The notes below the pieces were generated by a model. That model was not told the DNA's origin, ran no database searches, and was given only the letters and a program-made list of their open reading frames with translations. A stretch of DNA of 64,000 bases, from contig CASBPS010000170.1 in assembly GCA_949126835.1 (NCBI GenBank), positions 62,001-126,000 of the forward strand, given 5' to 3'. The position numbers and the translations under genes were made by a program. Positions 33,100 to 46,523 of this stretch are shown here, one piece after another (position 1 is the first letter of the stretch; each line of letters starts with the position of its first letter). The DNA is from Anisus vortex (taxonomy: Eukaryota; Mollusca; Gastropoda; Planorbidae).

Positions 33100-35097
33100 G
33101 CCAAAACCAGAAATCTGCTATTCAAGTCGTTGTACCAAAAGCCAAAACCACAAATCTGCTTTTGTACGGCCAGAAAAGGAGCCAAAACCACAAATCTGCT
33201 GTTTTAAGGCCAAAAGAGAAGCAAAAACCAGAAATCTGCTATTCAAGTCGTTGTACGGACTGTGGAAACGCCAAAACCACAAATCTGCTTTTGTACGGCC
33301 AGTAGAGAAGCCAAAACCACAAATCTGCTGTTTTACGGTTAGAAAAGAAGCCAAAACAAGAAATCTGCTATTCAAGTCGTTGTACGGATTGTGGAAAAGC
33401 CAAAACCACAAATCTGCTTTTGTACGGCCAGAATAGGAGCCAAAACCAGAAATCTGCTTTTCAAGTCGTTGTACGGTTTCTGGAGAAGCCAAAACCACAA
33501 ATCTGCTCTTGTACGGCCAGTAGAGAAGCCAAATCACAAATCTGCTGTATTACGGCGAAAAGAGAAGCCAAAACCACAAATCTGCTATTCAAGTTGTTGT
33601 ACGGCCAGAACAGAAGCACCATTAGCACAAATATGCTAGTCAAGTCGTTGTACGGTTTGTGGAGAAGCCAAAACAACAAATCTGCTTTTTAAGTCCTTGT
33701 ACGGCCAGAAAAGAAGCCAAAACTAGAAATCTGCTATTCAAGTCGTCGTACGGTTAGTGGAAAGAGCCAAAACCATAAATCTGTTTTTTTGTACGGCCAG
33801 AAAAGGAGCCAAAACCAGAAATCTGCTTTTCAAGTCTTTGTACGGTTTCTGGAGAAGCCAAAACCACAAATCTGTTTTTGTACGGCCAGTAGAGAAGCCA
33901 AAACCACAAATCTGCTGTATTACGGCGAAAAGAGAAGCCAAAACAACAAATCTGCTATTCAAGTCGTTGTACGGCCAGAACAGAAGCACCATTACCACAA
34001 ATCTGCTAGTCAAGTCGTTGTACGGTTTGTGGAGAAGCCAAAACAACAAATCTGCTTTTTAAGTCCTTGTACGGCCAGAAAAGAAGCCAAAACTAGAAAT
34101 CTGCTATTCAAGTCGTTGTACGGTTTGTGGAGAGAGCCAAAACCATATATCTGTTTTTGTACGGCCAGAAAAGGAGCCAAAACCAGAAATCTGCTTTTCA
34201 AGTCTTTGTACGGTTTCTGGAGAAGCCAAAACCACAAATCTGCTTTTGTACGGCCAGTAGAGAAGCCAAAACCACAAATCTGCTGTATTACGGCGAAAAG
34301 AGAAGCCAAAACCACAAATCTGCTATTCAAGTCGTTGTACGGCCAGAACAGAAGCACCATTACCACAAATCTGCTAGTCAAGTCGTTGTACGGTTTGTGG
34401 AGAAGCCAAAACAACAAATCTGCTTTTTAAGTCCTTGTACGGACAGAAAAGAAGCCAAAACAACAAATCTGCTTTTTAAGTCCTTGTACGGAAAGAAAAG
34501 AAGCCAAAACTAGAAATCTGCTATTCAAGTCGTTGTACGGTTTGTGGAGAGAGCCAAAACCATAATTCTGCTGTGTTACGGCCAAAAGAGAAGCTAAAAC
34601 CACAAATCTTCTTGTCAAGTCGTTGGACGGCCAGAAAAGAAGCCAAAACAAGAAATCTGCTATTCAAGTCGTTGTACGGATTGTGGAAAAGCCAAAACCA
34701 CAAATCTGCTTTTGTACGGCCAGAAAAGGAGCCAAAACCAGAAATCTGCTTTTCAAGTCGTTGTACGGTTTCTGGAGAAGCCAAAACCACAAATCTGCTT
34801 TTGTACGTCTAGTAGAGAAGCCAAAACCACAAATCTGCTGTATTTGGCGAAAAGAGAAGCCAAAACCACAAATCTGCTATTCAAGTCGTTGTACGGCCAG
34901 AACAGAAGCACCATTACCACAAATCTGCTAGTCAAGTCGTTGTACGGTTTGTTGAGAAGCCAAAACAACAAATCTGCTTTTTAAGTCCTTGTACGGCCAG
35001 AAAAAAAGCCAAAACTAGAAATCTGCTATTCAAGTCGTTGTACGGTTTATGGAGAGAGCCAAAACCAAAAATCTGCTGTTTTACGGCTAGAAAAGAA
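33100..35097. repeat. Superunit 18 (1998 bp): A666 + B370 + B417 + T545
   Basis: The first B has a T-run expanded by two (near 33784), following a GTTAGTGG tail. The second B contains a duplicated 49-bp monomer with tail ACAGAAAAGAA (34405-34502). This set of changes is copied repeatedly to the right. Confidence 0.86.
34405..34502. repeat. Tandem duplication of one 49-bp monomer (tail ACAGAAAAGAA)
   Basis: Two adjacent long monomers with box GCCAAAACAACAAATCTGCT and the C-to-A tail change; here the second copy reads AAAGAAAAGAA. The same pair recurs near 36361, 37928, 39884, 46336, 47787, 54238, 56191 and 59512. It marks one lineage spread across 25 kb. Confidence 0.88.
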
Positions 35098-38000
35098 GCC
35101 AAAACAAGAAATCTGCTATTCAAGTCGTTGTACCAAAAGCCAAAACCACAAATCTGCTTTTGTACGGCCAGAAAAGAAGCCAAAACCACAAATCTGCTGT
35201 TTTAAGGCCAAAAGAGAAGCAAAAACCATAAATCTATTTTTGTACGGCCAGAAAAGGAGCCAAAACCAGAAATCTGCTTTTCAAGTCTTTGTACGGTTTC
35301 TGGAGAAGCCAAAACCACAAATCTGCTTTTGTACGGCCAGTAGAGAAGCCAAAACCACAAATCTGCTGTATTACGGCGAAAAGAGAAGCCAAAACCACAA
35401 ATCTGCTATTTAAGTCGTTGTACGGCCAGAACAGAAGCACCATTACTACAAATCTGCTAGTCAAGTCGTTGTACGGTTTGTGGAGAAGCCAAAACAACAA
35501 ATCTGCTTTTTAAGTCCTTGTACGGCCAGAAAAGAAGCCAAAACTAGAAATCTGCTATTCAAGTCGTTGTACGGTTTGTGGAGAGAGCCAAAACCATAAA
35601 TCTGTTTTTGTACGGCCAGAAAAGGAGCCAAAACCAGAAATCTGCTTTTCAAGTCTTCGTACGGTTTCTGGAGAAGCCAAAACCACAAATCTGCTTTTGT
35701 ACGGCCAGTAGAGAAGCCAAAACCACAAATCTGCTGTATTACGGCGAAAAGGGAAGCCAAAACCACAAATCTGCTATTCAAGTCGTTGTACGGCCAGAAC
35801 AGAAGCACCATTACCACAAATCTGCTAGTCAAGTCGTTGTACGGTTTGTTGAGAAGCCAAAACAACAAATCTGCTTTTTAAGTCCTTGTACGGCCAGAAA
35901 AGATACCAAAACTAGAAATCTGCTATTCAAGTCGTTGTACGGTTTGTGGAGAGAGCCAAAACCATAAATCTGCTGTGTTACGGACAAAAGAGAAGCTAAA
36001 ACCACAAATCTTCTTGTCAAGTCGTTGGACGGCCAGAAAAGAAGCCAAAACAAGAAATCTGCTATTCAAGTCGTTGTACGGATTGTGGAAAAGCCAAAAC
36101 CACAAATCTGCTTTTGTACGGCCAGAAAAGGAGCCAAAACCAGAAATCTGCTTTTCAAGTCGTTGTACGGGTTCTGGAGAAGCCAAAACCACAAATCTGC
36201 TTTTGTACGTCTAGTAGAGAAGCCAAAACCACAAATCTGCTGTATTTGGCGAAAAGAGAAGCCAAAACCACAAATCTGCTTTTCAAGTCGTTGTACGGCC
36301 AGAACAGAAGCACCATTACCACAAATCTGCTAGTCAAGTCGTTGTACGGTTTGTGGAGAAGCCAAAACAACAAATCTGCTTTTTAAGTCCTTGTACGGAC
36401 AGAAAAGAAGCCAAAACAACAAATCTGCTTTTTAAGTCCTTGTACGGACAGAAAAGAAGCCAAAACTAGAAATCTGCTATTCAAGTCGTTGTACGGTTTG
36501 TGGAGAGAGCCAAAACCATAATTCTGCTGTGTTACGGCCAAAAGAGAAGCTAAAACCACAAATCTTCTTGTCAAGTCGTTGGACGGCCAGAAAAGAAGCC
36601 AAAACAAGAAATCTGCTATTCAAGTCGTTGTACGGATTGTGGAAAAGCCAAAACCACAAATCTGCTTTTGTACGGCCAGAAAAGGAGCCAAAACCAGAAA
36701 TCTGCTTTTCAAGTCGTTGTACGGTTTCTGGAGAAGCCAAAACCACAAATCTGCTTTTGTACGTCTAGTAGAGAAGCCAAAACCACAAATCTGCTGTATT
36801 TGGCGAAAAGAGAAGCCAAAACCACAAATCTGCTATTCAAGTCGTTGTACGGCCAGAACAGAAGCACCATTACCACAAATCTGCTAGTCAAGTCGTTGTA
36901 CGGTTTGTGGAGAAGCCAAAACAACAAATCTGCTTTTTAAGTCCTTGTGCGGCCAGAAAAGAAGCCAAAACAAGAAATCTGCTATTCAAGTCGTTGTACG
37001 GATTGTGGAAAAGCCAAAACCACAAATCTGCTTTTGTACGGCCAGAATAGGAGCCAAAACCAGAAATCTGCTTTTCAAGTCGTTGTACGGTTTCTGGAGA
37101 AGCCAAAACCACAAATCTGCTCTTGTACGGCCAGTAGAGAAGCCAAAACCACAAATCTGCTGTATTACGGCGAAAAGAGAAGCCAAAACCACAAATCTGC
37201 TATTCAAGTCGTTGTACGGCCAGAACAGAAGCACCATTAGCACAAATCTGCTAGTCAAGTCGTTGTACGGTTTGTGGAGAAGCCAAAACAACAAATCTGC
37301 TTTTTAAGTCCTTGTACGGCCAGAAAAGAAGCCAAAACTAGAAATCTGCTATTCAAGTCGTCGTACGGTTAGTGGAGAAGCCAAAACCACAAATCTGTTT
37401 TTGTACGGCCAGTAGAGAAGCCAAAACCACATATCTGCTGTATTACGGCGAAAAGAGAAGCCAAAACAACAAATCTGCTTTTCAAGTCGTTGTACGGCCA
37501 GAACAGAAGCACCATTACCACAAATCTGCTAGTCAAGTCGTTGTACGGTTTGTGGAGAAGCCAAAACAACAAATCTGCTTTTTAAGTCCTTGTACGGCCA
37601 GAAAAGAAGCCAAAACTAGAAATCTGCTATTCAAGTCGTTGTACGGTTTGTGGAGAGAGCCAAAACCATATATCTGTTTTTGTACGGCCAGAAAAGGAGC
37701 CAAAACCAGAAATCTGCTTTTCAAGTCTTTGTACGGTTTCTGGAGAAGCCAAAACCACAAATCTGCTTTTGTACGGCCAGTAGAGAAGCCAAAACCACAA
37801 ATCTGCTGTATTACGGCGAAAAGAGAAGCCAAAACCACAAATCTGCTATTCAAGTCGTTGTACGGCCAGAACAGAAGCACCATTACCACAAATCTGCTAG
37901 TCAAGTCGTTGTACGGTTTGTGGAGAAGCCAAAACAACAAATCTGCTTTTTAAGTCCTTGTACGGACAGAAAAGAAGCCAAAACAACAAATCTGCTTTTT

Positions 38001-38620
38001 AAGTCCTTGTACGGACAGAAAAGAAGCCAAAACTAAAAATCTGCTATTCAAGTCGTTGTACGGTTTGTGGAGAGAGCCAAAACCATAATTCTGCTGTGTT
38101 ACGGCCAAAAGAGAAGCTAAAACCACAAATCTTCTTGTCAAGTCGTTGGACGGCCAGAAAAAAAGCCAAAACAAGAAATCTGCTATTCAAGTCGTTGTAC
38201 GGATTGTGGAAAAGCCAAAACCACAAATCTGCTTTTGTACGGCCAGAAAAGGAGCCAAAACCAGAAATCTGCTTTTCAAGTCGTTGTACGGTTTCTGGAG
38301 AAGCCAAAATCACAAATCTGCTTTTGTACGTCTAGTAGAGAAGCCAAAACCACAAATCTGCTGTATTTGGCGAAAAGAGAAGCCAAAACCACAAATCTGC
38401 TATTCAAGTCGTTGTACGGCCAGAACAGAAGCACCATTACCACAAATCTGCTAGTCAAGTCGTTGTACGGTTTGTTGAGAAGCCAAAACAACAAATCTGC
38501 TTTTTAAGTCCTTGTACGGCCAGAAAAAAAGCCAAAACTAGAAATCTGCTATTCAAGTCGTTGTACGGTTTATGGAGAGAGCCAAAACCAAAAATCTGCT
38601 GTTTTACGGCTAGAAAAGAA
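35098..38620. repeat. Superunit 19 (3523 bp): A121 + B' + B + mosaic + T545
   Basis: Starts with the 121-bp A remnant. After B' and B come two T-like starts (35955, 36509), part of A (36964-37379), a B piece, then B with the duplicated ACAGAAAA monomer and T. Its length equals the 3523-bp spacing of shared variants between about 34.5 and 40 kb. Confidence 0.84.
35219..35586. repeat. Module B' (368 bp, fused first monomer), reference copy
   Basis: Same order and length as B, but its first monomer starts GCAAAAACCATAAATCTATT. This looks like a fusion between the GCAAAAACC monomer of module A and the first monomer of B. It follows the 121-bp A remnant in the right half, starting at 35219, 38742, 40698, 42280 and equivalents in later duplications. 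Some copies carry TTTTAATACGG (38.76, 46.67, 55.07, 58.39 kb) and others TTTTTGTACGG. Confidence 0.86.
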
Positions 38621-40576
38621 GCCAAAACAAGAAATCTGCTATTCAAGTCGTTGTACCAAAAGCCAAAACCACAAATCTGCTTTTGTACGGCCAGAAAAGA
38701 AGCCAAAACCACAAATCTGCTGTTTTAAGGCCAAAAGAGAAGCAAAAACCATAAATCTATTTTAATACGGCCAGAAAAGGAGCCAAAACCAGAAATCTGC
38801 TTTTCAAGTCTTTGTACGGTTTCTGGAGAAGCCAAAACCACAAATCTGCTTTTGTACGGCCAGTAGAGAAGCCAAAACCACAAATCTGCTGTATTACGGC
38901 GAAAAGAGAAGCCAAAACGACAATTCTGCTATTCAAGTCGTTGTACGGCCAGAACAGAAGTACCATTACTACAAATCTGCTAGTCAAGTCGTTGTACGGT
39001 TTGTGGAGAAGCCAAAACAACAAATCTGCTTTTTAAGTCCTTGTACGGCCAGAAAAGAAGCCAAAACTAGAAATCTGCTATTCAAGTCGTTGTACGGTTT
39101 GTGGAGAGAGCCAAAACCATAAATCTGTTTTTGTACGGCCAGAAAAGGAGCCAAAACCAGAAATCTGCTTTTCAAGTCTTCGTACGGTTTCTGGAGAAGC
39201 CAAAACCACAAATCTGCTTTTGTACGGCCAGTAGAGAAGCCAAAACCACAAATCTGCTGTATTACGGCGAAAAGGGAAGCCAAAACCACAAATCTGCTAT
39301 TCAAGTCGTTGTACGGCCAGAACAGAAGCACCATTACCACAAATCTGCTAGTCAAGTCGTTGTACGGTTTGTTGAGAAGCCAAAACAACAAATCTGCTTT
39401 TTAAGTCCTTGTACGGCCAGAAAAGATACCAAAACTAGAAATCTGCTATTCAAGTCGTTGTACGGTTTGTGGAGAGAGCCAAAACCATAAATCTGCTGTG
39501 TTACGGACAAAAGAGAAGCTAAAACCACAAATCTTCTTGTCAAGTCGTTGGACGGCCAGAAAAGAAGCCAAAACAAGAAATCTGCTATTCAAGTCGTTGT
39601 ACGGATTGTGGAAAAGCCAAAACCACAAATCTGCTTTTGTACGGCCAGAAAAGGAGCCAAAACCAGAAATCTGCTTTTCAAGTCGTTGTACGGGTTCTGG
39701 AGAAGCCAAAACCACAAATCTGCTTTTGTACGTCTAGTAGAGAAGCCAAAACCACAAATCTGCTGTATTTGGCGAAAAGAGAAGCCAAAACCACAAATCT
39801 GCTTTTCAAGTCGTTGTACGGCCAGAACAGAAGCACCATTACCACAAATCTGCTAGTCAAGTCGTTGTACGGTTTGTGGAGAAGCCAAAACAACAAATCT
39901 GCTTTTTAAGTCCTTGTACGGACAGAAAAGAAGCCAAAACAACAAATCTGCTTTTTAAGTCCTTGTACGGACAGAAAAGAAGCCAAAACTAGAAATCTGC
40001 TATTCAAGTCGTTGTACGGTTTGTGGAGAGAGCCAAAACCATAATTCTGCTGTGTTACGGCCAAAAGAGAAGCTAAAACCACAAATCTTCTTGTCAAGTC
40101 GTTGGACGGCCAGAAATGAAGCCAAAACAAGAAATCTGCTATTCAAGTCGTTGTACGGATTGTGGAAAAGCCAAAACCACAAATCTGCTTTTGTACGGCC
40201 AGAAAAGGAGCCAAAACCAGAAATCTGCTTTTCAAGTCGTTGTACGGTTTCTGGAGAAGCCAAAACCACAAATCTGCTTTTGTACGTCTAGTAGAGAAGC
40301 CAAAACCACAAATCTGCTGTATTTGGCGAAAAGAGAAGCCAAAACCACAAATCTGCTATTCAAGTCGTTGTACGGCCAGAACAGAAGCACCTTTACCACA
40401 AATCTGCTAGTCAAGTCGTTGTACGGTTTGTTGAGAAGCCAAAACAACAAATCTGCTTTTTAAGTCCTTGTACGGCCAGAAAAAAAGCCAAAACTAGAAA
40501 TCTGCTATTCAAGTCGTTGTACGGTTTATGGAGAGAGCCAAAACCAAAAATCTGCTGTTTTACGGCTATAAAAGAA
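38621..40576. repeat. Superunit 20 (1956 bp): A121 + B' + B + T406 + 98-bp duplication + T545
   Basis: 121+368+368+406+98+50+545 sums exactly to 1956. First part of 7.9-kb copy 1. Private G at 38919 where copy 2 has C. Confidence 0.88.
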
Positions 40577-42029
40577 GCCAAAACAAGAAATCTGCTATTC
40601 AAGTCGTTGTACCAAAAGCCAAAACCACAAATCTGCTTTTGTACGGCCAGAAAAGAAGCCAAAACCACAAATCTGCTGTTTTAAGGCCAAAAGAGAAGCA
40701 AAAACCATAAATCTATTTTTGTACGGCCAGAAAAGGAGCCAAAACCAGAAATCTGCTTTTCAAGTCTTTGTACGGTTTCTGGACAAGCCAAAACCACAAA
40801 TCTGCTTTTGTACGGCCAGTAGAGAAGCCAAAACCACAAATCTGCTGTATTACGGCGAAAAGAGAAGCCAAAACCACAAATCTGCTATTCAAGTCGTTGT
40901 ACGGCCAGAACAGAAGCACCATTACTACAAATCTGCTAGTCAAGTCGTTGTACGGTTTGTGGAGAAGCCAAAACAACAAATCTGCTTTTTAAGTCCTTGT
41001 ACGGCCAGAAAAGAAGCCAAAACTAGAAATCTGCTATTCAAGTCGTTGTACGGTTTGTGGAGAGAGCCAAAACCATAAATCTGTTTTTGTACGGCCAGAA
41101 AAGGAGCCAAAACCAGAAATCTGCTTTTCAAGTCTTCGTACGGTTTCTGGAGAAGCCAAAACCACAAATCTGCTTTTGTACGGCCAGTAGAGAAGCCAAA
41201 ACCACAAATCTGCTGTATTACGGCGAAAAGGGAAGCCAAAACCACAAATCTGCTATTCAAGTCGTTGTACGGCCAAAACAGAAGCACCATTACCACAAAT
41301 CTGCTAGTCAAGTCGTTGTACGGTTTGTTGAGAAGCCAAAACAACAAATCTGCTTTTTAAGTCCTTGTACGGCCAGAAAAGATACCAAAACTAGAAATCT
41401 GCTATTCAAGTCGTTGTACGGTTTGTGGAGAGAGCCAAAACCATAAATCTGCTGTGTTACGGACAAAAGAGAAGCTAAAACCACAAATCTTCTTGTCAAG
41501 TCGTTGGACGGCCAGAAAAGAAGCCAAAACAAGAAATCTGCTATTCAAGTCGTTGTACGGATTGTGGAAAAGCCAAAACCACAAATCTGCTTTTGTACGG
41601 CCAGAAAAGGAGCCAAAACCAGAAATCTGCTTTTCAAGTCGTTGTACGGGTTCTGGAGAAGCCAAAACCACAAATCTGCTTTTGTACGTCTAGTAGAGAA
41701 GCCAAAACCACAAATCTGCTGTATTTGGCGAAAAGAGAAGCCAAAACCACAAATCTGCTATTCAAGTCGTTGTACGGCCAGAACAGAAGCACCATTACCA
41801 CAAATCTGCTTTTCAAGTCGTTGTACGGCCAGAACAGAAGCACCATTACCACAAATCTGCTAGTCAAGTCGTTGTACGGTTTGTTGAGAAGCCAAAACAA
41901 CAAATCTGCTTTTTAAGTCCTTGTACGGCCAGAAAAAAAGCCAAAACTAGAAATCTGCTATTCAAGTCGTTGTACGGTTTATGGAGAGAGCCAAAACCAT
42001 AAATCTGCTGTTTTACGGCCAGAAAAGAA
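40577..42029. repeat. Superunit 21 (1453 bp): A121 + B' + B + T596
   Basis: T is lengthened by a duplicated 51-bp monomer (41789-41890). Second part of 7.9-kb copy 1. Confidence 0.88.
41789..41890. repeat. Tandem duplication of the 51-bp monomer
   Basis: Two adjacent 51-bp GCACCATTACC monomers, the first with linker TTT and tail CCAGAACAGAA, the second with linker AGT. Also present near 43.37, 49.69, 51.27, 57.99 and 61.42 kb; absent from the other T modules. Confidence 0.88.
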
Positions 42030-43970
42030 GCCAAAACCAGAAATCTGCTATTCAAGTCGTTGTACCAAAAGCCAAAACCACAAATCTGCTTTTGTACGGC
42101 CAGAAAAGGAGCCAAAACCACAAATCTGCTGTTTTAAGGCCAAAAGAGAAGCAAAAACCAGAAATCTGCTATTCAAGTCGTTGTACGGACTGTGGAAACG
42201 CCAAAACCACAAATCTGCTTTTGTACGGCCAGTAGAGAAGCCAAAACCACAAATCTGCTGTTTTAAGGCCAAAAGAGAAGCAAAAACCATAAATCTATTT
42301 TTGTACGGCCAGAAAAGGAGCCAAAACCAGAAATCTGCTTTTCAAGTCTTTGTACGGTTTCTGGAGAAGCCAAAACCACAAATCTGCTTTTGTACGGCCA
42401 GTAGAGAAGCCAAAACCACAAATCTGCTGTATTACGGCGAAAAGAGAAGCCAAAACCACAAATCTGCTATTCAAGTCGTTGTACGGCCAGAACAGAAGCA
42501 CCATTACTACAAATCTGCTAGTCAAGTCGTTGTACGGTTTGTGGAGAAGCCAAAACAACAAATCTGCTTTTTAAGTCCTTGTACGGCCAGAAAAGAAGCC
42601 AAAACTAGAAATCTGCTATTCAAGTCGTTGTACGGTTTGTGGAGAGAGCCAAAACCATAAATCTGTTTTTGTACGGCCAGAAAAGGAGCCAAAACCAGAA
42701 ATCTGCTTTTCAAGTCTTCGTACGGTTTCTGGAGAAGCCAAAACCACAAATCTGCTTTTGTACGGCCAGTAGAGAAGCCAAAACCACAAATCTGCTGTAT
42801 TACGGCGAAAAGGGAAGCCAAAACCACAAATCTGCTATTCAAGTCGTTGTACGGCCAAAACAGAAGCACCATTACCACAAATCTGCTAGTCAAGTCGTTG
42901 TACGGTTTGTTGAGAAGCCAAAACAACAAATCTGCTTTTTAAGTCCTTGTACGGCCAGAAAAGATACCAAAACTAGAAATCTGCTATTCAAGTCGTTGTA
43001 CGGTTTGTGGAGAGAGCCAAAACCATAAATCTGCTGTGTTACGGACAAAAGAGAAGCTAAAACCACAAATCTTCTTGTCAAGTCGTTGGACGGCCAGAAA
43101 AGAAGCCAAAACAAGAAATCTGCTATTCAAGTCGTTGTACGGATTGTGGAAAAGCCAAAACCACAAATCTGCTTTTGTACGGCCAGAAAAGGAGCCAAAA
43201 CCAGAAATCTGCTTTTCAAGTCGTTGTACGGGTTCTGGAGAAGCCAAAACCACAAATCTGCTTTTGTACGTCTAGTAGAGAAGCCAAAACCACAAATCTG
43301 CTGTATTTGGCGAAAAGAGAAGCCAAAACCACAAATCTGCTATTCAAGTCGTTGTACGGCCAGAACAGAAGCACCATTACCACAAATCTGCTTTTCAAGT
43401 CGTTGTACGGCCAGAACAGAAGCACCATTACCACAAATCTGCTAGTCAAGTCGTTGTACGGTTTGTGGAGAAGCCAAAACCATAAATCTGTTTTTGTACG
43501 GCCAGAAAAGGAGCCAAAACTAAAAATCTGCTATTTAAGTCGTTGTACGGTTTGTGGAGAGAGCCAAAACCATAAATCTGTTTTTGTACGGCCAGAAAAG
43601 GAGCCAAAACCAAAAATCTGCTTTTTAAGTCTTTGTACGGTTTCTGGAGAAGCCAAAACCACAAATCTGCTTTTGTACGGCCAGTAGAGAAGCCAAAACC
43701 ACAAATCTGCTGTATTACGGCGAAAAGAGAAGCCAAAACCACAAATCTGCTATTCAAGTCGTTGTACGGCCAGAACAGAAGCACCATTACCACAAATCTG
43801 CTAGTCAAGTCGTTGTACGGTTTGTTGAGAAGCCAAAACAACAAATCTGCTTTTTAAGTCCTTGTACGGCCAGAAAAGAAGCCAAAACTAGAAATCTGCT
43901 ATTCAAGTCGTTGTACGGTTTATGGAGAGAGCCAAAACCATAAATCTGCTGTTTTACGGCCAGAAAAGAA
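42030..43970. repeat. Superunit 22 (1941 bp): A250 + B' + B + T457 + 90 bp + B + 40 bp
   Basis: A keeps six monomers. A 90-bp insert (43473-43562) repeats the start of B with CTAAAAATCTGC and precedes another B that leads directly to the TTTATGG monomer. Third part of 7.9-kb copy 1. Confidence 0.86.
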
Positions 43971-46523
43971 GCCAAAACCAGAAATCTGCTATTCAAGTCG
44001 TTGTACCAAAAGCCAAAACCACAAATCTGCTTTTGTACGGCCAGAAAAGGAGCCAAAATCACAAATCTGCTGTTTTAAGGCCAAAAGAGAAGCAAAAACC
44101 AGAAATCTGCTATTCAAGTCGTTGTACGGACTGTGGAAACGCCAAAACCACAAATCTGCTTTTGTACGGCCAGTAGAGAAGCCAAAACCACAAATCTGCT
44201 GTTTTACGGTTAGAAAAGAAGCCAAAACAAGAAATCTGCTATTCAAGTCGTTGTACGGATTGTGGAAAAGCCAAAACCACAAATCTGCTTTTGTACGGCC
44301 AGAATAGGAGCCAAAACCAGAAATCTGCTTTTCAAGTCATTGTACGGTTTCTGGAGAAGCCAAAACCACAAATCTGCTCTTGTACGGCCAGTAGAGAAGC
44401 CAAAACCACAAATCTGCTGTATTACGGCGAAAAGAGAAGCCAAAACCACAAATCTGCTATTCAAGTTGTTGTACGGCCAGAACAGAAGCACCATTAGCAC
44501 AAATCTGCTAGTCAAGTCGTTGTACGGTTTGTGGAGAAGCCAAAACAACAAATCTGCTTTTTAAGTCCTTGTACGGCCAGAAAAGAAGCCAAAACTAGAA
44601 ATCAGCTATTCAAGTCGTCGTACGGTTAGTGGAGAGAGCCAAAACCATAAATCTGTTTTTTTGTACGGCCAGAAAAGGAGCCAAAACCAGAAATCTGCTT
44701 TTCAAGTCTTTGTACGGTTTCTGGAGAAGCCAAAACCACAAATCTGTTTTTGTACGGCCAGTAGAGAAGCCAAAACCACAAATCTGCTGTATTACGGCGA
44801 AAAGAGAAGCCAAAACAACAAATCTGCTATTCAAGTCGTTGTACGGCCAGAACAGAAGCACCATTACCACAAATCTGCTAGTCAAGTCGTTGTACGGTTT
44901 GTGGAGAAGCCAAAACAACAAATCTGCTTTTTAAGTCCTTGTACGGCCAGAAAAGAAGCCAAAACAAGAAATCTGCTATTCAAGTCGTTGTACGGATTGT
45001 GGAAAAGCCAAAACCACAAATCTGCTTTTGTACGGCCAGAATAGGAGCCAAAACCAGAAATCTGCTGTGTTACGGCCAAAAGAGAAGCTAAGACCACAAA
45101 TCTTCTTGTCAAGTCGTTGGACGGCCAGAAAAGAAGCCAAAACAAGAAATCTGCTATTCAAGTCGTTGTACGGATTGTGGAAAAGCCAAAACCACAAATC
45201 TGCTTTTGTACGGCCAGAAAAGGAGCCAAAACCAGAAAACTGCTTTTCAAGTCGTTGTACGGTTTCTGGAGAAGCCAAAACCACAAATCTGCTTTTGTAC
45301 GTCTAGTAGAGAAACCAAAACCACAAATCTGCTGTATTTGCCGAAAAGAGAAGCCAAAACCACAAATCTGCTATTCAAGTCGTTGTACGGCCAGAACAGA
45401 AGCACCATTACCACAAATCTGCTAGTCAAGTCGTTGTACGGTTTTTTGAGAAGCCAAAACCACAAATCTGCTATTCAAGTCGTTATACGGCCAGAAAAGA
45501 AGCCAAAACTAGAAATCTGCTATTCAAGTCGTTGTACGTTTTGTGGAGAGAGCCAAAACCATAAATCTGCTGTGTTACGGCCAAAAGAGAAGCTAAAACC
45601 ACAAATCTTCTTGTCAAGTCGTTGGACGGCCAGAAAAGAGGCCAAAACAAGAAATCTGCTATTCAAGTCGTTGTACGGATTGTGGAAAAGCCAAAACCAC
45701 AAATCTGCTTTTTAAGTCCTTGTACGGCCAGAAAAGAAGCCAAAACTAGAAATCTGCTATTCAAGTCGTCGTACGGTTAGTGGAGAAGCCAAAACCACAA
45801 ATCTGTTTTTGTACGGCCAGTAGAGAAGCCAAAACCACAAATCTGCTGTATTACGGCGAAAAGAGAAGCCAAAACAACAAATCTGCTTTTCAAGTCGTTG
45901 TACGGCCAGAACAGAAGCACCATTACCACAAATCTGCTAGTCAAGTCGTTGTACGGTTTGTGGAGAAGCCAAAACAACAAATCTGCTTTTTAAGTCCTTG
46001 TACGGCCAGAAAAGAAGCCAAAACTAGAAATCTGCTATTCAAGTCGTTGTACGGTTTGTGGAGAGAGCCAAAACCATATATCTGTTTTTGTACGGCCAGA
46101 AAAGGAGCCAAAACCAGAAATCTGCTTTTCAAGTCTTTGTACGGTTTCTGGAGAAGCCAAAACCACAAATCTGCTTTTGTACGGCCAGTAGAGAAGCCAA
46201 AACCACAAATCTGCTGTATTACGGCGAAAAGAGAAGCCAAAACCACAAATCTGCTATTCAAGTCGTTGTACGGCCAGAACAGAAGCACCATTACCACAAA
46301 TCTGCTAGTCAAGTCGTTGTACGGTTTGTGGAGAAGCCAAAACAACAAATCTGCTTTTTAAGTCCTTGTACGGACAGAAAAGAAGCCAAAACAACAAATC
46401 TGCTTTTTAAGTCCTTGTACGGACAGAAAAGAAGCCAAAACTAGAAATCTGCTATTCAAGTCGTTGTACGGTTTATGGAGAGAGCCAAAACCAAAAATCT
46501 GCTGTTTTACGGCTAGAAAAGAA
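43971..46523. repeat. Superunit 23 (2553 bp): A667 + mosaic with a 505-bp deletion
   Basis: A667, a B start with the expanded T-run, several chimeric monomers (45047, 45453, 45690), then B with the 98-bp duplication. At 46434-46483 it jumps straight to the TTTATGG monomer, losing 505 bp found in superunits 19 and 27. Confidence 0.86.

Larger units (their letters stand above)
38621..46523. repeat. 7.9-kb fourth-order repeat, copy 1
   Basis: Superunits 20-23, marker spacings 1956, 1453, 1941, 2553. Nearly identical to copy 2; only scattered single-base differences were noticed, plus the 505-bp deletion at its right end. Confidence 0.9.

Noticed and set aside
33530..33545. Possible module break at GCCAAATCACAAATC
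   Set aside because: Only one base is missing from a standard box; the surrounding A module continues in normal order.
40567..40574. TATA-box-like TATAAAAG
   Set aside because: It is a single-base variant of the common GGCTAGAAAAG tail and is present at only two places (40567, 48470) related by the 7903-bp duplication. No downstream gene exists.
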